From contig NZ_LBMU02000016.1 in the NCBI RefSeq assembly GCF_001005085.2, forward strand, positions 124,001 to 188,000: a stretch of 64,000 nt of DNA, written 5' to 3'. How positions within the stretch are numbered: the stretch's first letter is position 1; every line of letters starts with the position of its first letter. Made by a program: the position numbers and the translations under genes. Origin of the DNA: Streptomyces humi (GTDB lineage: Bacteria; Actinomycetota; Actinomycetes; Streptomycetales; Streptomycetaceae). The notes below the pieces were generated by a model that saw nothing but the letters and a program-made list of their open reading frames with translations, did no database searches and had not been told where the DNA came from. Of the stretch, positions 61,140 to 64,000 are shown piece by piece.

Positions 61140-61760
61140 TCAGGTGAGCGCGCCGGACATGGCGAGCGAGTGCAGGAAGCGCATCAGCGTCATCAGGACG
61201 TCCCGGCTGGAGGCGCGGCGGCGGGCGTCGCACTCGATGATGGGGATCTCGGGCGACAGGTCCAGGGCGGTGCGCAGTTCGTCGATGGGGTAACGGGGCG
61301 CGTCCGGGAAGGAGTTGACGGCGACGACGAACGGCACACCGCGCTCCTCCAGGCGACCCATGACGTCGAAGCTGACCTCCAGGCGCCGGGTGTCGATGAG
61401 GACGACCGCGCCGAGGGCTCCTTCGAACAGGCCGTTCCACAGGAACCAGAAGCGTTCCTGGCCGGGGGTGCCGAAGAGGTAGAGCACCAGTTGGTCGGTG
61501 ATGCTGATCCGGCCGAAGTCCATGGCCACGGTGGTGGCGGTCTTGGAGTCGGAGCCGTAGTTGTCGTCGACCCCGATGCCGGCCTGGGTCATGGTCTCCT
61601 CGGTGGTCAGCGGTCTGATCTCGCTGACGGAACCGACCATGGTGGTCTTGCCGACTCCGAAGCCGCCCACGATCACGATCTTCACCGCGGCCAGTGCGGT
61701 GTGCGGGAGGTGGTCCTCGGTGCGGGGGCCGGGGATCATCTCAGAGCCTTTGAAGTCCAT
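61140..61760 (-). CDS. cvnD9: Conservon small GTPase (CvnD/RarD)
   Basis: 206 residues from ATG 61760 (MDFKGSEMIPG); 61739 is an alternative one base after the cvnC stop. I prefer 61760 because CvnD proteins commonly begin MDF/MDS. G1 loop IVIVGGFGVGKTTMVGSVSE at 29-48, switch region TTVAMDFGRISI, G3-like FGTPGQERFWFLWNGLFEGA, G4 VAVNSFPD replacing NKxD. It is an MglA-like GTPase thought to switch the CvnA-B-C complex. Overlaps cvnC by 20 bp. Confidence 0.93.
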   Translation of the reverse strand: MDFKGSEMIPGPRTEDHLPHTALAAVKIVIVGGFGVGKTTMVGSVSEIRPLTTEETMTQAGIGVDDNYGSDSKTATTVAMDFGRISITDQLVLYLFGTPGQERFWFLWNGLFEGALGAVVLIDTRRLEVSFDVMGRLEERGVPFVVAVNSFPDAPRYPIDELRTALDLSPEIPIIECDARRRASSRDVLMTLMRFLHSLAMSGALT

Positions 61761-62169
61761 GCATCACCGCTTCGAGAAGGGAACGGTCGGGGAGCGCCTG
61801 GCGGACGATCGGGGCGCGCGCCTGCACCAGTTCGGCCGTGATCAACTCGGTGATCAGTGCCGTCATCGCGCTGAACGGCAGGTTGAGGTAGGCCGAGAGC
61901 TCGGCCACGGACAGGGGCGCGAGACAGAGCCTGAGCAGCACCGCCTGCTCCGGCGTGACGGAGGGCGGGGGGTCGGCACGCGCCACGATTAAGGTGACCA
62001 GGTCGAGTTCGGCCCGGGCGCCGTCGGCGCCGCTGATGACGTAGAGCCGCTCGGGGTTCTTGTTGTCGCCGTCCTCTCCGCCGTTCTCGGGGGCCGGCGG
62101 CACGGACGGGAGCGGCGGCTGGACGAGTTCCGGCCTGGGCAGGCGCCGTTTGCGTTGCGGAGGAGTCAT
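61741..62169 (-). CDS. cvnC9: Conservon DUF742 protein (CvnC/RarC), TTA codon
   Basis: 142 residues: a Pro-rich N-terminus, then RLYVISGADGARAELDLVTL, PPPSVTPEQAVLLRLCLAPL, SVAELSAYLNLPFSAMTALI, DUF742. The winged-helix-like C-terminal part may link the GTPase to CvnA. Leucine 60 is encoded by TTA (61992-61990), the only one I found in the conservon, so the downstream cvnD and cvnE may depend on bldA through coupling. ATG at 62169 overlaps the cvnB stop. Confidence 0.93.
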   Translation of the reverse strand: MTPPQRKRRLPRPELVQPPLPSVPPAPENGGEDGDNKNPERLYVISGADGARAELDLVTLIVARADPPPSVTPEQAVLLRLCLAPLSVAELSAYLNLPFSAMTALITELITAELVQARAPIVRQALPDRSLLEAVMHGLQRL

Positions 62170-62573
62170 ACGGTCTGCCCGTTGCGCCGTGGCGGGCTGG
62201 TCAGGTGGGCGCCGATGCGCACGACGAGGTCGCGCATCATCTCGCTCATCCGGCCGGGTTCACAGGTCACGTCGGCGAGCACCGCGAGGTAGGCGTTGGC
62301 GCCGGCGGACATCAGGTAGAAGTAGCCTCGGTCGATCTCGATGAGGACGAGGTTCATGTCCCCGTTGCTGATCGGGAGTTCCTGGGCGACGGCGCCGGCC
62401 AGGCTCTGTACGCCCGCGCAGGCCGCGGCCAGCCGGTCGGCGGCGTCGGGGTCACCGCCGTGCCGGGCGATGCGCAGTCCGTCGGCGGAGAGCACGACGA
62501 TCATCTCGACGCCCGGTACTCCGTCGGCGAGCTGCTTGAGCATCCAGTCGAAGTTGCCTCGCTGCTGGATCAC
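62166..62573 (-). CDS. cvnB9: Conservon Roadblock/LC7 protein (CvnB/RarB)
   Basis: 135 residues from a GTG at 62573 that overlaps the cvnA stop (GTGA). Roadblock/LC7 fold: NFDWMLKQLADGVPGVEMIV, VLSADGLRIARHGGDPDAAD, GDMNLVLIEIDRGYFYLMSA, GANAYLAVLADVTCEPGRM. MglB-like partner that is expected to act on the CvnD GTPase. Full length. Confidence 0.95.
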   Translation of the reverse strand: MIQQRGNFDWMLKQLADGVPGVEMIVVLSADGLRIARHGGDPDAADRLAAACAGVQSLAGAVAQELPISNGDMNLVLIEIDRGYFYLMSAGANAYLAVLADVTCEPGRMSEMMRDLVVRIGAHLTSPPRRNGQTV

Positions 62574-64000
62574 TTGAGGTCCCCCTCGTCGTCGGCCTCG
62601 GGGCCGGCCGGGTCGTTGATCAGGTGCAGGTACTTGGTGGGGTTCCGGGTGAAGTCGGTGGGGTGGACACCCGGGTTGTTCTTCTTGAGCCCCTCCCAGA
62701 AGGCCTCGACCCACAGTCCGGGTTCGCGGCGTTCCGGCTCCGGCTGCTCGGGCTCGGGCTCCTTGTGCTGCGACCAGACGGTCGGGTTGCCCTCACGTTC
62801 GGCGCGCTCGATGGCGGCCTGTTCGGCGAGCCGCCGGCTGAGCGGCGTCTTCATCCGGCTGCGCCGCTGCGGCAGTCCGCCCGCGGTCCACTCGGTGACC
62901 TCGGGGACGTCGTCCTCCATGGAGATCCCGGCGGGGATGCGGGGGCTGGTGGGGCGCCGCTTCTTGGGCGGCCGCTTGGGGCCCTCGAGAGCGCCGAGTT
63001 CGGGCTTCGGGATGCCGGTGGCGCCGATGCCGTGGGCGATGCCGGGCGCCGGGTCGGTGGTCATCATGTCGCTGGGGACGATGAGGACGGCCCGCACCCC
63101 GCCGTACGCCGAGGCGCGCAGCGAGACGTCCATGTTGTACGTGGTGCAGAGCCGGCCGACGACGGACAGGCCCAGACGCGGGTTCTCGCCGAGCACCTGG
63201 ATGTCCTTGCCCTGCTTGGCCTTCTCCAGCAGACCCTCGAGACGACCACGGGCCTCCTCGTTGAGTACGACACCGGCGTCCTCGATCTCGATGCACACGC
63301 CGGACTGCACCTCGACGGCGGTGACGTGCACCTTGGTGGAGGGCGGCGAGTAGCGGGTGGCGTTGTCGAGGAGTTCGGCGGCCGCGTGGATGATCGGCTC
63401 GACCGAGGTGCCCTTGATGTTGACCTGGCAGATGGAGTGCAGCTCGATGCGCCGGTACTCCAGGATCCGGGACATGGCGCCGCGGAGCACGCTGTAGAGG
63501 GCGACGGGGTTGGGCCACTGGCGGCCCGGCCGGCCGCCGCCGAGGACGGAGACCGAGTCGGCGAGGCGTCCGATCAGCGCGGTGCCGTGGTCGATGCGCA
63601 GCAGGTCGTCGAAGACCTCGGGGTTGCGGCCGTGGTCCTCCTCCATCTCCCGGAGTTCGTGGGCCTGCTGGTGGACGATGGCCTGGACGCGCCGGGCGAC
63701 GCTGACGAACGAGCGCTCCAGGGAGTCCCGCTGGAGGTCCTCCTCGTCGACGATGTCGAGCATGCTGCGGATCAGCCGGCGCTGCGACTCGGGGGCGGCG
63801 CGCAGATGGGGGTCGCGGTCGAAGACCTGGCGGATCACCTCTTTGGGCGACTCGCCCGCCTTCAGCCGGTAGAGCGCGGTCGGGAACACCTCGTTGCCGA
63901 GGCGTTCGATCTCCTCCTGACCGGCGGCGAGCCGCCGCTCCAGATACGCGCTGTGACGGTGGTGCTCGGCCCGGGCGTCCCGGAGCCTGCGGCCGCGCCG
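62570..64000 (-). CDS. cvnA9: Conservon sensor-like ATPase (CvnA/RarA), C-terminal part
   Basis: The last 476 codons are present; the frame stays open through the right edge, and the GTG at 63889 is internal (VFPTALYRLKAGESPKEVIR), not a start. Visible parts: a linker helix with RRLIRSMLDIVDEEDLQRDS, a histidine-kinase-like ATPase with AAELLDNATRYSPPSTKVHV (N-box), EIEDAGVVLNEEARGRLEGL (G1-like, altered) and RLGLSVVGRLCTTYNMDVSL (G2), then a long Pro/Arg/Glu-rich tail. The usual phospho-His H-box is not evident. Sensor and membrane segments lie outside the window. Confidence 0.93.
   Translation of the reverse strand, partial: RRGRRLRDARAEHHRHSAYLERRLAAGQEEIERLGNEVFPTALYRLKAGESPKEVIRQVFDRDPHLRAAPESQRRLIRSMLDIVDEEDLQRDSLERSFVSVARRVQAIVHQQAHELREMEEDHGRNPEVFDDLLRIDHGTALIGRLADSVSVLGGGRPGRQWPNPVALYSVLRGAMSRILEYRRIELHSICQVNIKGTSVEPIIHAAAELLDNATRYSPPSTKVHVTAVEVQSGVCIEIEDAGVVLNEEARGRLEGLLEKAKQGKDIQVLGENPRLGLSVVGRLCTTYNMDVSLRASAYGGVRAVLIVPSDMMTTDPAPGIAHGIGATGIPKPELGALEGPKRPPKKRRPTSPRIPAGISMEDDVPEVTEWTAGGLPQRRSRMKTPLSRRLAEQAAIERAEREGNPTVWSQHKEPEPEQPEPERREPGLWVEAFWEGLKKNNPGVHPTDFTRNPTKYLHLINDPAGPEADDEGDLK

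Overview
This window is high-GC actinobacterial DNA that reads as a Streptomyces chromosome core region. The grounds are strong third-position GC, frequent GTG starts, several genes whose -10 box sits just upstream of the start codon (leaderless style), very rare TTA codons, and gene order that, as I remember it, follows the arg to conservon-9 stretch of S. coelicolor. I see no insertion sequence, prophage, integrase, tRNA, rRNA or CRISPR array.

Layout. 1-3.5 kb: arginine operon argC-argJ-argB-argD with overlapping start/stop codons and a good promoter over an ARG-box-like site. 3.7-7.8 kb: a GtrA / GT2 / YfhO set that looks like a complete three-component surface-glycosylation system. 8-20 kb: exporter and LysR pair, carboxymuconolactone-decarboxylase-like gene under a MerR-type promoter, secreted GH51 arabinofuranosidase, a MocR/EamA pair whose start codons interlock, GHL10 hydrolase, 3-hydroxyacyl-CoA dehydrogenase. 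20-23.6 kb: a developmental-looking group made of a TTA-containing small coiled-coil membrane protein, a TTA-containing Nudix hydrolase, an NsdA-like TPR regulator and a SpoIIE-type phosphatase. 23.8-31.7 kb: translation genes pheST, an orphan histidine kinase (ohkA-like, with a TTA codon), a TrmH methyltransferase, and infC-rpmI-rplT behind a long leader with an attenuator-like hairpin. 31.7-38 kb: DUF1844, SseB-like protein, beta-lactamase-fold protein, and a mycosin-like protease paired with a repeat-rich proline-rich membrane protein. 38-44.5 kb: D-threonine-aldolase-like enzyme and a gamma-glutamylation catabolic cluster (glnA4-like synthetase, aldehyde dehydrogenase, SDR, FCD regulator, gamma-glutamyl hydrolase) with a shared operator. 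44.5-59.6 kb: kinase-like protein, LysR/TDT pair, XRE-cupin regulator, ProV/ProWX osmolyte transporter, 5'-3' exonuclease, iron-regulated siderophore-interacting protein, drug-type ABC exporter with a PadR regulator, APC permease and RluA-type pseudouridine synthase. 59.6-64 kb: a conservon (CvnA-B-C-D-E), the cvn9/rar type, running off the right edge.

How parts work together. The arg genes are one unit. glnA4, its aldehyde dehydrogenase, SDR and hydrolase form a glutamylated-amine route under the FCD regulator. The conservon encodes a membrane sensor-ATPase, Roadblock protein, DUF742 protein, small GTPase and an atypical P450, thought to form one signalling complex. Four genes carry a TTA leucine codon (20003-20260, Nudix, ohkA-like kinase, cvnC), which would tie them to the bldA tRNA and to development. 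Functions are read from motifs and remembered families; no search was run.
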